64,000 nt of DNA from Isoperla grammatica (Eukaryota > Arthropoda > Insecta > Plecoptera > Perlodidae), in contig OX246744.1 of the NCBI GenBank assembly GCA_945910005.1, positions 43,252,157 through 43,316,156 on the forward strand. Reading direction: 5' to 3'. Positions 13,401-24,374 of the stretch are shown in pieces. The notes under the pieces are model-generated. The model worked only from the letters and a program-made list of their open reading frames with translations, was not told where the DNA came from and did no database searches. A program made the translations under genes and the position numbers. Position 1 is the first letter of the stretch; the number at the start of each line of letters is the position of its first letter.

Positions 13401-14527
13401 CTCAACTTGTGCATGCATCCTGTTAGGATTTCAACACATCCGGACACTGGCCAACAATTCATATTGATAGAACAGAAGAACATGAAATGGTCATATTCTT
13501 CACAATATCACGATTATGGGTGTTTACATAGGAATTTCAGAGCTGATACAGATTTAGTTGATATTATTTGTAATTGTTGCAGAAGGTTAGATAATTTTTT
13601 GGAAATAGCATATTTAGGACTTGTGATTGACTATAATTTTAAGTGGAGTAACCATATCGAAAAGTTGTGTTCAAGATTAAGGTCTGCCTTATATGGGATG
13701 AAAGTATTAAAAATGTATGTAAATGAAAAGCTGTTGAAAACGATATATTTTGCTGTTGCACAATCATTAATAACTTACGGTCTACTAGCATGGGGAGCAA
13801 CCACAGCAACATATTTGAAAGATGTTTTTAATATTCAGCAAAGGATAATTAAAATTATATGCCCGGATAGTAACAACGCCTCCGGTTGTGGTATAATGAC
13901 AATCTATCAATTACATTTGTATTTAATTTTAAGAACGTATTATTTTTCACATAGTATAAATTGATTGCAGAACATAAATACGGAACAAGAAATCGTGATA
14001 AATATATATTTCCAAGATACAGTAATAACTACGGAGCACAAGGGAAAAAAGTATTGGTGCCTAAATATTTTAATTACCTTCCACAGGAATTTCAAAGTCT
14101 GCAAAAAAATTAAGTGAAGTTAAAAAACAAGTTAAAAGATGGGTTCTTACAACTGATAACGATATGGTAGGAGTATGAATGAATGTATGAATATTGTACG
14201 AATATTGATACTGATTTATTTTTGTTTTTTGCACGAGGTGGTTTATTTTCACTTTTTGACTTAAATAGCCTGGATTACAATTAAATTTCAAATTTAAAAA
14301 AAATACCAATTCAAGATCATTGTTTAGTTTAGTATAATCTTTGTATGTGTGTATTTGTACTAATGTATTTGTGTAGGTTAAGTGATGGGACAAGAATACC
14401 TATTGTAATATACATATGTTGTTAACGACTCTGCAGTCAAGCTACGATGCAGTAGCTTTGTGGAGTCTGAAATGTATATATTGTCATGTTTCATCAATAA
14501 AAATCTAAAAAAAAAAAAAAAAAAAAA

Positions 14528-14557
14528 CTACTACTACTACTACTACTACTACTACTG

Positions 14558-14612
<55 letters not shown>

Positions 14613-14690
14613 CACTACTGCTACTACTAATACTACTTCTACTAATACTACCATCACTAGTCACTACTACGAGTATTCCCACCACCTCTA
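14528..14690. repeat. (ACT)n microsatellite directly after the LINE poly(A)
   Basis: ACT triplets begin at the last A of the LINE tail and degrade after about 14620 (ACTAAT, ACCATC, GCTACT). This mirrors the arrangement at 11385-11401. Confidence 0.9.
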
Positions 14691-16610
14691 CTAATACAAA
14701 TTACACTATCGCTTCTTCTTTCACTACTGCTACTAATATTACAACAGATAAAGAATAAGTGAGAAGAATGGAATTTATAACTTTAGTTTATTGCGACCGG
14801 ATGGCACTAACAAGTTACACACGGAAAATGACCGTCCGTCCTTTAGCTGCACTTATTATAACAGTCACATCATGTGCTAGCGTTACTGGACAAGCAAGCA
14901 ATTTCACAATCATGTGACACATATTTAAAAAAACCAAACAATAACCTCACTTATTGGTGCTAATAAGTCCACAGTACATAAAAAGTAACAGAGCAATAAT
15001 TTTTTCGACATACTCAAACAATATATCATTATGCTAGCTGTATAGTCGGCTCATACGACAGGCAGAGCTGCCAATGTTGTGCATAGTCACGCAGACTTAG
15101 AGAAGTAGTTAATTACACCAACAAAGAAGTTTAAATAACATATAACTTTCCTCCACCGTCCCAAGTTGACCCGTGCTTGTATGGACATGACAAGATGGTG
15201 TTGCGATGTGACAAGTGTTGTCGATCTATGCGGCTGCCTAGTTGAGAGACGCGTTAGGCTGGTTCTTGCGCTAGAGTGCTCAGTTCTAGTCCTCATCCTC
15301 GTCTTCTTCTGTAACAACTGGAGTGAGGAAATGATTATTGAGACTGTCAAGGCCAACTGAACGCCAGCGGCTGTTTGTCCAGTCAATGTTTGCTAGTCGG
15401 GTAGTAGCACAATGTCAGCGCATGCGCAGTCACTGGCTCTCGTGTGCTTCAGCGACCGCGCTCTTGCGTTCTGCTACTACCAGACTAGATTACATTGAGC
15501 GGTACTAAAGAGAAGACAGAACACCGCATCCGTTGGGTATGTACAATAACCATATATTATTATTTAATTGAATTGCCATATATTGGATAGGTATTTAACA
15601 GAAAGAGTTAAGAAAATCACTTTTCAGGTATATACACAAATACAACCAAAATATAAACAGAGAAGATAATCCAATTATAATTTAATTTAATGGTAATAAT
15701 AAATAGGGTGAGCATTTTGAAATTAATAATTTTTATTTCGTCTGCACATTCTTCTGTGCATATTTTTTTAACTGATACCCAAATCGGCTTTGTTTTATGA
15801 ATGCTACACGTTTGATTATATAATTTGGTATTTTTTTTATTCATTTAGTACTATGATTGAACAGAATTTCGAAGCTCTAGTTCAGAATTGTGTGGACTCT
15901 TCTTATGCATTTAGTGATCTAAGGTTCCCAAGCTTGTTTACAATTTGCACCATTGTTAACCAGTTTTCATAATATACAAACAAAGTTTGGTTTAGATGAA
16001 ACAGTATATTCTTCTAAAGTAAACACATGGAAGGAATTTATTTTTCCGCGCGAAAATCATCTTATACCTCCGGTGGTGATCAAGTTTGTGTGAAATACAA
16101 CTCAATAATGATACTTCTATACTACTAAATTAGTAAATTATATGAAATTTTGGTTGTTGTACTCAGAATAATAATGTTTACAACATTGATATTATAAGTA
16201 AAAAAGAAGGTGTTGGCCTGTAAAACGTTTTTTTTCTTTCAAAGAGAAAGTGTACTGCGATAAGTAACGGTACGTGTTGACGCCAGGAGGTTTGGGGGGC
16301 GCGTCCCCCCAGTGCTGCCCCCCAAGGAATGTTTTTATGGTATTTTATCACAAACACGAATAAATGACTTTGGACAGGGGTCGCGGGTTTGAGGACCCGA
16401 GCTAAAATAATACTTTTGTGGTGGAAAAACAAAAATTGAAACGTTTACTTTAAAAAAACATTAGATCAGCCCAAAACTTTCAAAACAAAATTCGCCAGTA
16501 TGCATAACATGGATACAAATTGTTGTCGGTATGGCATACAGTCGATAATGTTAGTAACGGTATGCATACCAGCTCATACCGCCACACTTCAACCACCGCA
16601 AAGAAGATTG
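14691..16610. other. Non-coding; nothing recognised
   Basis: No exon-like structure is supported on either strand. Short frames in 15.1-15.4 kb lack homology and codon bias. A G/C-rich patch near 16290-16320 is isolated. Confidence 0.45.
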
Positions 16611-16611
16611 G

Positions 16612-17270
16612 AGCAAGATATGGGATAACTCACCATGAGGAGGTTCAGGCCTTGGAATACCAGCCTCGCCAAGAGAATGGGATAATGGGAGATTGGGGCA
16701 AGATATGGGATAACTTACCATGAGGAAGTTCAGGCCTTGGAATACCAGCCTCGCCAAGAGAATGGGATAATGGGAGATTAGGGCAAGATATGGGATAACT
16801 TACCATGAGGAAGTTCAGGCCTTGGAATACCAGCGTCGCCAAGAGAATGGGATAATGGGAGATTAGGGCAAGATATGGGATAACTTACCATGAGGAAGTT
16901 CAGGCCTTGGAATACCAGCGTCGCCAAGAGAATGGGATAATGGGAGATTAGGGCAAGATATGGGATAACTTACCATGAGGAAGTTCAGGCCTTGGAATAC
17001 CAGCGTCGCCAAGAGAATGGGATAATGGGAGATTGGGGCAAGATATGGGATAACTTACCATGAGGAAGTTCAGGCCTTGGAATACCAGCGTCGCCAAGAG
17101 AATGGGATAATGGGAGATTGGGGCAAGATATGGGATAACTTACCATGAGGAAGTTCAGGCCTTGTAATACCAGCGTCGCCAAGAGAATGGGATAATGGGA
17201 GATTGGGGCAAGATATGGGATTACTTACTTTTAGGAAGTTCAGGCCTTGGAATACCAGCCTCCCCAAGAT
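16612..17270 (-). repeat. 85-bp minisatellite, 8 copies, each with a donor-like site on the minus strand
   Basis: Eight near-identical 85-bp units. On the minus strand six read CTTCCTCATGGTAAGTTATC, a perfect 5' splice-site consensus (ATG|GTAAGT); the end units read ATGGTGAGTT and AAAAGTAAGTAATC. Upstream on that strand lies a plausible acceptor, GGAAACTTCCAG, near 17268. No acceptable coding exon is established here. Since 85 is not a multiple of 3, the frame changes from unit to unit. Confidence 0.9.
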
Positions 17271-17394
17271 CCTGGAAGTTTCCCAAATGGTCACACTTTA
17301 ACGACGCAGTTTTAAGGTAGTACTGTTGACGCGCGCAATCTGAAACCGTAATGAGGACATCATATTATATACCAAGCCATTTTGAACAAACCTG
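17271..17394. other. Short unique spacer
   Basis: Nothing recognised apart from the acceptor-like sequence at its left edge. Confidence 0.4.
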
Positions 17395-17533
17395 TTCTGT
17401 GACTCAGTCCCAGCATTCGCCTTAATAACTGCGAGAACCTCGGTCAAGACCCTTAATTCAGGATTACCGGAGGTCGGAATCGAACCATGGCGACCTCCCG
17501 AAATAGAGAGTGGAGTCTCATCGCTGAGATGTA
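17395..17533 (-). mobile_element. Diverged tRNA-derived SINE fragment (family S1)
   Basis: Read on the minus strand it has the B-box-like GGTTCGATTCCGACCTCCGG, then an AGGTTCTCGCAGTTATTAAGG-like body and GCTGGGACTGAGTC, matching the better S1 copies at 53171, 53955, 57065 and 60410. Confidence 0.7.
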
Positions 17534-17586
17534 CGACTATAAGTAAGCAAGTAAGTAAGGTAATAAGTAAGTAAGTAAGTAAGTAA

Positions 17587-17622
<36 letters not shown>

Positions 17623-17977
17623 AAAGAAAGTAAGTAAGAGGATGAGTAAGTAAGTACAAAAATCAGTAAGTGTAGTAAGTAAGTATCTAAGTAAAAAGTA
17701 ACTAAGTAAGTAACCTAAGTAAGTAAGTAAGAGAGTGAGAAAGTAAGTAAAAATAAATAAGTGTAGTAAGTAAAGAAGTAGGTGAGTGAGTAAGTGTGAT
17801 GGAGAGTGAGTAAGTGAGTAAGTAAGTAAGTAAGTAGTAAGTGAGTAAGTATGTAAGTAAGTAAGTAAGGAAGTAAGTAAGTAAGTTAGTAAGAGAGGGA
17901 GAAGTTAGTAAATAAGTAGGTGAGTGAGTAAGTGTGATAGAGAGTGAGTAAGTAAGTAAGTAGTAAGTGAGTATGTA

Positions 17978-18052
<75 letters not shown>

Positions 18053-18588
18053 CAGTGAGTGAGTGAGTAGTAAGTAAGTAAGTGAGTGAGTGAGTAGTAA
18101 GTATGTTTTAAGTAAGGAAAAAAGTAATTAAAGTAAGCAAATTAGTAAGTAAGTAAGTAAGCAAGTTAGTAAGTGTGTAATTAATAAGTAAGTAATTCCG
18201 TAAGTAGGATATATGAGTAAGTATGTAAGTATTTGATAAGTGAGTAAGTATGTTAGTAAGTTAGTAAAAAGGTTAGTTAAGTCAGCAAGTAATATGTGGG
18301 TAAGTATGTAAGTAAGAAAGTAAGTATGTAATGAGAAAGTTAGTCTGTAAGTCAGTTACTAAGTAAGTAAGTAAGTGAGTAAGTAAGGAAGTAAGTAAAT
18401 AATAAGGACTTTAGTAAGTTAGTAAGTAAGTAGGTAAGAAAGTGCGTGAGTAAGTGAGTAAGAGAGTGAGTAAGTAAGTTAATAAGTAAGTAAGCAAGTA
18501 AGTAAGAAAGTGTGAGTACGTAAGTAGGTAAATAAGTAAGTAAGTTAGGAAGCGAGTGAGTTAGTTAGTAAGTAACTAAGTAACTAAC

Positions 18589-18621
<33 letters not shown>

Positions 18622-19318
18622 GAGTGAGTAAGTGATAAGTAAGGAAGTAAGAAAGTAGGTAAGCGAGTGAGTGAGTAAGTAAGAGAGTGACTAGGTAAGT
18701 TAATAAGTATATAAGTAAGTAAGTAAGTGAGTGAGTAAGTAAATAAGTAAATAAGTAAGTTAGTAAGTAAGTGAAAGAGTAGTTAGTAAGTGAGTAAGAA
18801 AGTAAGTAAGTAAGTAAGTAAGTGAGTGAGTGAGTGAGTAAGTCAGTAAGTAAGTAAGTAGTAAGGAAGTTAGTATGTTAGTAAGTAAGAAAGTAAGTGT
18901 GTGCGTAAGTGAGTAAGAAAGTAAGTGAGTGAGTGAGTGAGTAAGTTAGTAAGTGAGTGAGTAAGTCAGTAAGTAAGTAGGTAAGTAGGTTAGTAAGTAA
19001 GTAAATAGTAAGTAAGTAAGTGACAGAGTAAGTAAGTAGTAATAAGTAAGTGAGTGAGTGAGTAAGTATGTTTTAGAAAGGAAAAAAGTAAGTTAAGTAA
19101 GAAAGTATGTAAGTGAGTAAGTAATTCTGTAAGTCAGTAAATAAGTAACTAAGTATGTATGTAAGGGAGTGAGTAAGTGAGTAAGTAAGGAAGTAAGTAA
19201 GTAATTAATAAGGAAGCTAGGTAGTTGGTAAGTAAGTAAGTAAGAAAGTACGTAAGTAAATGAGTGAGTAAGTATGTTAGTAAGTATGTCAGTAAGTAAG
19301 TAAGTAGGTAAGTAAGTT
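17534..19318. repeat. Degenerate (GTAA)n tetranucleotide tract, about 1.8 kb
   Basis: A long imperfect GTAA/AGTA repeat with GTGA, GTTA and other interruptions; a perfect stretch lies near 17985-18050. Read on the plus strand it contains very many GTAAGT hexamers, the 5' splice-site core, but this is antisense to the cysteine-rich gene. Minus-strand frames through it are low-complexity artefacts. Confidence 0.95.
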
Positions 19319-19432
19319 TCTTTATTAAGTGTCATGTTTTGTACAACATTATTAGCTATCTTACAATGTTCTCCCGTTATCCTTTCATATTCATAGCAGC
19401 AATCGCAACATATAACAGGCAAAACTCAACAC
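19319..19432 (-). CDS. Candidate terminal exon of the cysteine-rich gene (weak)
   Basis: If E10 splices from its phase-1 donor to CGAAG|GTG (exon start 19432), the frame reads VEFCLLYVAIAAMNMKG and stops at 19377, with AATAAA at about 19319-19324 on the same strand. A competing model starts 7 bases later (19424), keeps phase 1 at both ends and encodes a CCDCC motif up to a GTAAGA donor at 19365. The polypyrimidine tract is poor in both cases, so this is an inference. Transcript data would settle it; the true last exon may lie elsewhere or outside the window. Confidence 0.25.
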
Positions 19433-19494
19433 CTTCGAATTTTAAATTTTAAACCTCTTTTGTTATAGAATAAGTTAACTTAATAAACGTTGAT

Positions 19495-19560
19495 AACTAC
19501 GAACCAGTCGCCTGTGACGAAAGCATATGTAAGGTAGTCTTGGGTTGACTATACAGAGTC
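19495..19560. mobile_element. Terminal fragment of foldback family B
   Basis: Matches the right end of the copy at 3227-3277: TACGAACCAGTCGCCTGTGA, then GAAAGCATATGTAAGGTAGT. It lies about 70 bp from the distal edge of the 51-bp array. Confidence 0.6.
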
Positions 19561-19625
19561 AGTCAGATATTCTCGTAGGTACTAGGTAGCAAAATGAAAG
19601 ATAAGTACTCTGTTTTGCTGTTGTA

Positions 19626-21360
19626 TCAGCGTAGCATGTTGAACGCGTAGAAGCACGGCATAATAGTCAGTGTCTTACCGCAGAGCATGTTGAACGCGTA
19701 GAAGCGCGGCATTATAGTCAGTGTCTTACCGCAGAGCATGTTGAACGCGTAGAAGCGAGGCATTATAGTCAGTGTCTTACCGCAGAGCATGTTGAACGAG
19801 TAGAAGCGCGGCATAATAGTCAGTGTCTTACCGCAGAGCATGTTGAACGCGTAGAAGCGCGGCATAATAGTCAGTGTCTTACCGCAGGGCATGTTGAACG
19901 CGTAGAAGCGCGGCATAATAGTCAGTGTCTTACCGCAGAGCATGTTGAACGCGTAGAAGCGCGGCATATTAGTCGGTGTCCTACCGCAGAGCATGTTGAA
20001 CGCGTAGAAGCGCGGCATAATAGTCATTGTCTTACCGCAGAGTATGTTGAACGCGTAGAAGCGCGGCATAATAGTCAGTGTCTTACCGCAGAGCATGTTG
20101 AACGCGTAGAAGCGCGGCATAATAGTCAGTGTCTTACCGCAGAGCATGTTGAACGCGTAGAAGCGCGGCATAATAGTCAGTGTCTTACCGCAAGCATGTT
20201 GAACGCGTAGAAGCGAGGCATAATAGTCAGTGTCTTACCGCAGAGCATGTTGAACGCGTAGAAGCGCGGCATAATAGTCAGTGTCTTACCGCAGAGCATG
20301 TTGAACGCGTAGAAGCACGGCATAATAGTCAGTGTCTTACCGCAGAGCATGTTGAACGCGTAGAACCGCGGTATAATAGTCAGTGTCTTACCGCAGAGCA
20401 TGTTGAACGCGTAGAAGCGCGGCATAATAGTCAGTGTCTTACCGCAGAGCATGTTGAACGCGTAGAAGCGCGGCATTATAGTCAGTGTCTTACCGCAGAG
20501 CATGTTGAACGCGTAGAAGCGCGGTATAATAGTCATTGTCTTACCGCAGCGCATGTTGAACGCGTAGAAGCGCGGTATAATAGTCATTGTCTTACCGCAG
20601 CGCATGTTGAACGCGTAGAAGCGCGGCATAATAGTCAGTGTCTTACCGCAGAGCATGTTGAACGCGTAGAAGCGCGGCATGATAGTCAGTGTCTTACCGC
20701 AGAGCATGTTGAACGCGTAGAAGCGCGGCATAATAGTCAGTGTCTTACCGCAGAGCATGTTGAACGCGTAGAAGCGCGGCATAATAGTCAGTGTCTTACC
20801 GCAGAGCACGTTGAACGCGTAGAAGCGCGGCATAATAGTCATTGTCTTACCGCAGAGCATGTTGAACGCGTAGAAGCGCGGTATAATAGTCAGTGTCTTA
20901 CCGCAGCGCATGTTGAACGCGTAGAAGCGCGGCATAATAGTCAGTGTCTTACCGCAGAGCATGTTGAACGCGTAGAAGCGCGGCATAATAGTCAGTGTCT
21001 TACCGCAGAGCATTGTGAACGCGTAGAAGCGCGGTATAATAGTCATTGTCTTACCGCAGCGCATGTTGAACGCGTAGAAGCGCGGCATAATAGTCAGTGT
21101 CTTACCGCAGAGCATGTTGAACGCGTAGAAGCGCGGCATAATAGTCATTGTCTTACCGCAGAGCATGTTGAACGCGTAGAAGCGCGGCATGATAGTCAGT
21201 GTCTTACCGCAGAGCATGTTGAACGCGTAGAAGCGCGGTATAATAGTCATTGTCTTACCGCAGAGCATGTTGAACGCGTAGAAGCGCGGCATTATAGTCA
21301 GTGTCTTACCGCAGAGCATGTTGAACGCGTAAAAGCGCGGCATAATAGTCAGTGTCTTAC
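19626..21360 (-). repeat. 51-bp minisatellite, about 35 copies, made from the 3' end and donor site of E10
   Basis: On the minus strand each unit holds 34 bp matching the end of E10, from ATGCCGCGCTTC to TGCG, followed by 17 bp matching the start of the intron, GTAAGACACTGACTATT. Every unit therefore carries a 5' splice site in the same phase as E10. The unit is 17 codons long, and the E10 frame stays open through 23 further copies (peptide unit MPRFYAFNMLCGKTLTI with small variants). A 2-bp deletion near 20190 shifts the frame; 11 more copies then run in another open frame. Variants (LTI/MTI, MLC/MRC, MPR/IPR) are scattered, suggesting unequal exchange rather than one burst. Whether any is translated is unknown; the simplest view is that splicing uses the first donor and the rest is intron. 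Confidence 0.95.
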
Positions 21361-21561
21361 CGCAATTCATGTTGAACGCGTAGAAGCGCGGCATGACGTA
21401 GCCCAACTGACTTCCGTCAGGCGCCACACAGAAGCACTTGTACGCTCTACACTGTACGGGGTAATAGAAGCCTTTGTTGTCTGTCTGCGGAAAGTCAAAC
21501 TCGACCCACGCGTCTGAGTTTATCATCAGCATATCGATCTGCACCTGTTTTGCGGGACCAA
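21361..21561 (-). CDS. Cysteine-rich gene, exon 10: thyroglobulin type-1-like domain
   Basis: The acceptor is TATATAATTTCAG and the donor TTGCG|GTAAGA; both borders are phase 1. The 66 whole codons (roughly residues 466-531) contain NKGFYYPVQC, YKCFCVAPDG and a final NMNC, matching the QC...CWCV...C spine of thyroglobulin type-1 domains. Two departures: CFCV replaces CWCV, and the usual cysteine before the GxYxPxQC motif is absent (PQTD). In the family such domains bind or inhibit cysteine proteases, or form the C-terminal half of IGF-binding proteins. The E9-E10 join creates Ile, and no stop arises. The terminal 34 bases seed the 51-bp minisatellite that follows. Confidence 0.75.
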
Positions 21562-21696
21562 CTGAAATTATATAAGATCAGATTAGATATTTTTATTGTT
21601 TCTTTTCACAATGACAGTGCATTGTTTAGGTAGCTCTTATAGCAGAAAGAGCGAAAAAAATGTATAATTGAAAATTAAAACTACAGTCTGTCCCGA

Positions 21697-22077
21697 TTCA
21701 AGATACACGCCGGCAAAATGAGAACTAAAAGGAACTGTGTCTTATTGTTGGAGACTTATGCTGTCAATCATCCCCTTTATTTGGCAAACCACTTAGCTTC
21801 TAAGATAGTAAAGTCAGCTCCAAACCACATTGACCGTCGAAGCAAGAGATAATATTATGGTCGACCCTATGAAAAGGGACAGAATCCTGAGCCCCCGTCT
21901 TCGCTATTGTCAAGTGGGTGGTTTTTGTTATTTCAATAGATATTATAGGTGGTCATTTTTTTTAAACTGTGCATCCTTCTTGGTGACAAGCTTGACGTTT
22001 ACAACCTTGCACAGCGAGCGGGAAATAAGCCGCCCTTTGAGGAGTCCTCTTTACCGGCGTGCACCTTGGATAGAGAC
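21697..22077 (-). mobile_element. Foldback/TIR element, family A, copy 2 (inverted, no expansion)
   Basis: The ends are TTCAAGATACACGCCGGCAA and the inverted CTTTACCGGCGTGCACCTTG. It has a single copy of the left-end segment that is amplified nine-fold at 31.9 kb. It lies in the intron between E9 and E10. Confidence 0.75.
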
Positions 22078-22524
22078 GAACTATAGGGTGTATTCAAATA
22101 ATGTGCATCCTGTTTCTTGTAGAGATGCGGACATCCCTCTACCATCATTATAATTGCTGTTTCCAATATTATGTTCACTCATGTTTCAACATGTGGTTTT
22201 ATGAAACATCTATGAAATGTTGTTTATTTACACTCTACAGTTTCAAGCAAAAACCACAATCTTTGTTCGTTTGAGGACCAATGTATAAAACAAACTGGAA
22301 CATTGTTTCATTTGAGTGGCTCTGTTTGAAGGGAAAACGCCAGAAATGTAACGACTAACACAATTTAATTTTCATTACATTGTAACTACTTATTATTAAT
22401 TAACTCTCCAAACGAGTAAATCCTCTAGTAATACTACTATATTACTAACCAGCATGTCGTTAGTTCCCAACATGACAATCGCTCTGTCTTTGGTAGGGAC
22501 TGCGTTTTGTTTCTGCAGTCGCAC
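22078..22524. other. Intronic sequence; nothing recognised
   Basis: AT-rich intron between E9 and E10 without repeats I recognise. Confidence 0.4.
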
Positions 22525-22525
22525 C

Positions 22526-22952
22526 CAGTGGCGTATGCAGGAACATATTTTTTTTTTGGGGGGGGGGGAGCTGAGGGAGAGGTTGATACCTCCACAAACA
22601 TTTCTTCCACCTGAAATAATGGCGGGGGGGGGGTCAATGCCCTCCACTATTAATTGAAAATACCTATTATTTGCATGGTTTTAAGTGTTTTAGAATTTTG
22701 CTGAAAGGGATAAGATTTTTAAAAATATTGTATGTATTGCATTGTTGTTATAAATTTGAGAAATAAGTTGGCATTGTAATTTACTGACTTATTAGTAACG
22801 TTGACAAATGTGTTGCAACAAAATTAGTGTTGTCATTAATTTTTGCGTAAACGTACATCGTATTTAACAGAACATAATTAGCCTAACATTTTTTTTGTGT
22901 GGGGGGGGGGGGGGGGGTGAGGGAGGCAGCCGCCCTGGATACGCCACTGAGT
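22526..22952. mobile_element. hAT-like non-autonomous element
   Basis: The terminal inverted repeats are CAGTGGCGTATGCAGG and CCTGGATACGCCACTG. The CAGTGGCG start is common in arthropod hAT-type MITEs. The flanks GTCGCACC and AGTCGGCA are compatible with an eroded 8-bp duplication. It contains two long G runs (22558-22570, 22902-22917) and no transposase. Confidence 0.6.
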
Positions 22953-23110
22953 CGGCACGCCCCTTTCGCCTCCAATAGGTTGTGTCAGCTAACTTTTACG
23001 AATGAAAATATTTTCTTAAATGTGAACTTTTAATGTTTTTGTATTCAGAAGAAAGAATTTAAGAGCGGGTTAAACACTCACGTAGTAGTAATTAGTATTT
23101 AGTAACTAGT

Positions 23111-23516
23111 AATTTAAGAGCGTTCAGCAGTAGTCATTTTACCGCTAAAACATGCGTCTAAACTTACACTCCTCACGCCTAAACCGACAATAGGATTTCT
23201 CTTTAACTTTAAGTCCGACTATAAAAGTGTCAAATTGATGACTTTCATTTAACAAAAACACAAGATATTAATCTTGAAAGAGTATATAAAAAATGATAAA
23301 TTATGTAAATACTAAATTTGTACACAATGAACTTGAAATGTGTACAAATTGATATATTTTATCATTTTTTATGCTCTATCTAGGTTAATATCTTGTATTT
23401 TCGCAATAAAAGTCATCAATTTATTACTCGAACGTAAAATTAGAGACAAATCATATTGTCGGTTTAGGCGTGAGGAGTGTAGGAGTTAAAATGACTACAG
23501 CGCCGAACGCTCGTAG
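23111..23516. mobile_element. Foldback element in the intron between E9 and E10
   Basis: The left arm contains ACACTCCTCACGCCTAAACC and the right arm its inverted GGTTTAGGCGTGAGGAGTGT, extended by GTAGTCATTTTA / TAAAATGACTAC. It ends about 65 bp from the 3' edge of E9. A shorter palindrome around a TTGATATATTTTATC core lies at its centre. Confidence 0.7.
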
Positions 23517-23581
23517 TTCAGAAAGGGTAGAAATGTAAATGTGGGATTTATGACTAAGACAAATGCAAACATAAAGCTTAC

Positions 23582-23698
23582 TAAATTTATCCGTGTCTGA
23601 TTTTTCGCAATACCCGTCTGCGTTGCATGTCGTACCCTGTTCACAGCCGGGCTCTGCGGTTTCGTCGGTAGTCTCGTTATAACAATCCCCCCCGGCGG
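23582..23698 (-). CDS. Cysteine-rich gene, exon 9: second half of the E8-E9 cysteine module
   Basis: The acceptor is CTGTGTTTCAG, the donor TTTA|GTAAGC, and both borders are phase 1. It encodes about residues 427-464 with GGDC, a PGCEQGTTC block and NADGYC, the C-terminal half of an IGFBP-N/fungal-protease-inhibitor-like module (G-x-x-C ... C-x2-G-x-x-C ... C). Joined to E8 through a Pro codon it completes a 13-cysteine module. The downstream DTDKF linker leads to the thyroglobulin-like exon. Confidence 0.8.
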
Positions 23699-23779
23699 CT
23701 GAAACACAGGGAATATTGCACCATTGTATTAATAAGGTGAATGGGTATTATCTTGTCCTAGGATTAAGTAAACGGTGAC

Positions 23780-24239
23780 TTTGAAGCCGTCCGAGCAACG
23801 AAGCACTCAATAAATTCAAAGTTGATCTGAATCGGCCTTGTTGATTCTGGCATCTGTCCGCAGGTGTTCGCACTGTCCAATCACTGATTCATATGTTTCG
23901 TATTTCAAACATCGATCTTTGATTGGTTATCGCTCACTCGGCGAAGGTGTTCGGAGCCTACAGGGTTGGTTTAGTCGCTTTAAAATAAAGTCCCCCACTG
24001 CAAATCAGTCTTGTTACTGAGTGGGCAGACTCGACATACGGATTCATTTATTTTACTGTTATTAATATAAATCATGTAAAAAAAGTTGTTACAGAAAAAT
24101 CCATATTTTATGCTGGATTAAAAACGTTTGACAAATTGCCCATACATGATGATGATATTTAAAGGGTATTACGTCCCATGTTTTTGCAACGAGGCTAATC
24201 GAGACGATGAGCGGATGACTATGAGGATGAAAAACGCCA
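23780..24239. other. Intronic sequence; probable SINE body at its right part
   Basis: The part from about 24120 may be the body of the minus-strand SINE whose tRNA-like head is at 24240-24345. Nothing else is recognised. Confidence 0.4.
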
Positions 24240-24345
24240 CACGACATCCATGCCCAAGCCAGGATTCGAACCTGGAACGCAGAGACCACGGTTTACTAGA
24301 CCAACGCCTAATCGACCTCGGCCAACTGCGCCGGCTGCCCCATTA
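24240..24345 (-). mobile_element. tRNA-like SINE head (family S2)
   Basis: On the minus strand GGCGCAGTTGGCCGAGGTCG provides an A-box-like start and CCAGGTTCGAATCCTGGC a B box with its stem, as in a tRNA with an extra arm. The body continues to about 24120. The cloverleaf is imperfect and followed by SINE-like sequence, so I call a SINE and not a tRNA gene. Confidence 0.6.
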
Positions 24346-24374
24346 ATATACAAACTTTTGGCCAACCATACTTG

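Larger units (their letters stand above)
11790..14527 (+). pseudogene. Non-LTR retrotransposon (LINE) reverse-transcriptase pseudogene
   Basis: Conceptual translation shows, in order, an RPLSILPAIEKIMERYV-type RT start, QYGYQKGKSN, AFIDF, GICGPMLAWFQNYLSGR, SSGVPQGSILGPLLYLIYVND, then a decayed catalytic box (a stop, then HADGTAL where YxDDT is expected). From about 13500 comes the post-RT region (YLGLVIDYNFKWSNHIEKL, SLITYGLLAWG). Three things break the frame: a 119-bp MITE at 12062, the stop before the catalytic aspartates, and a segment of about 850 bp at about 12545-13400. The 5' end, including any endonuclease and gag-like ORF, is missing, typical of incomplete reverse transcription. The 3' end has AATAAA and about 21 A residues. 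The family resembles Jockey/CR1-type RTs, but I cannot place it precisely. Confidence 0.9.

Noticed and set aside
20180..21517. 445-codon plus-strand frame across the 51-bp array
   Set aside because: Antisense to E10; open only because the unit is a multiple of 3 without stops.
24240..24345. tRNA gene with a long variable arm
   Set aside because: Imperfect stems and continuous SINE-like sequence downstream; treated as a SINE head.
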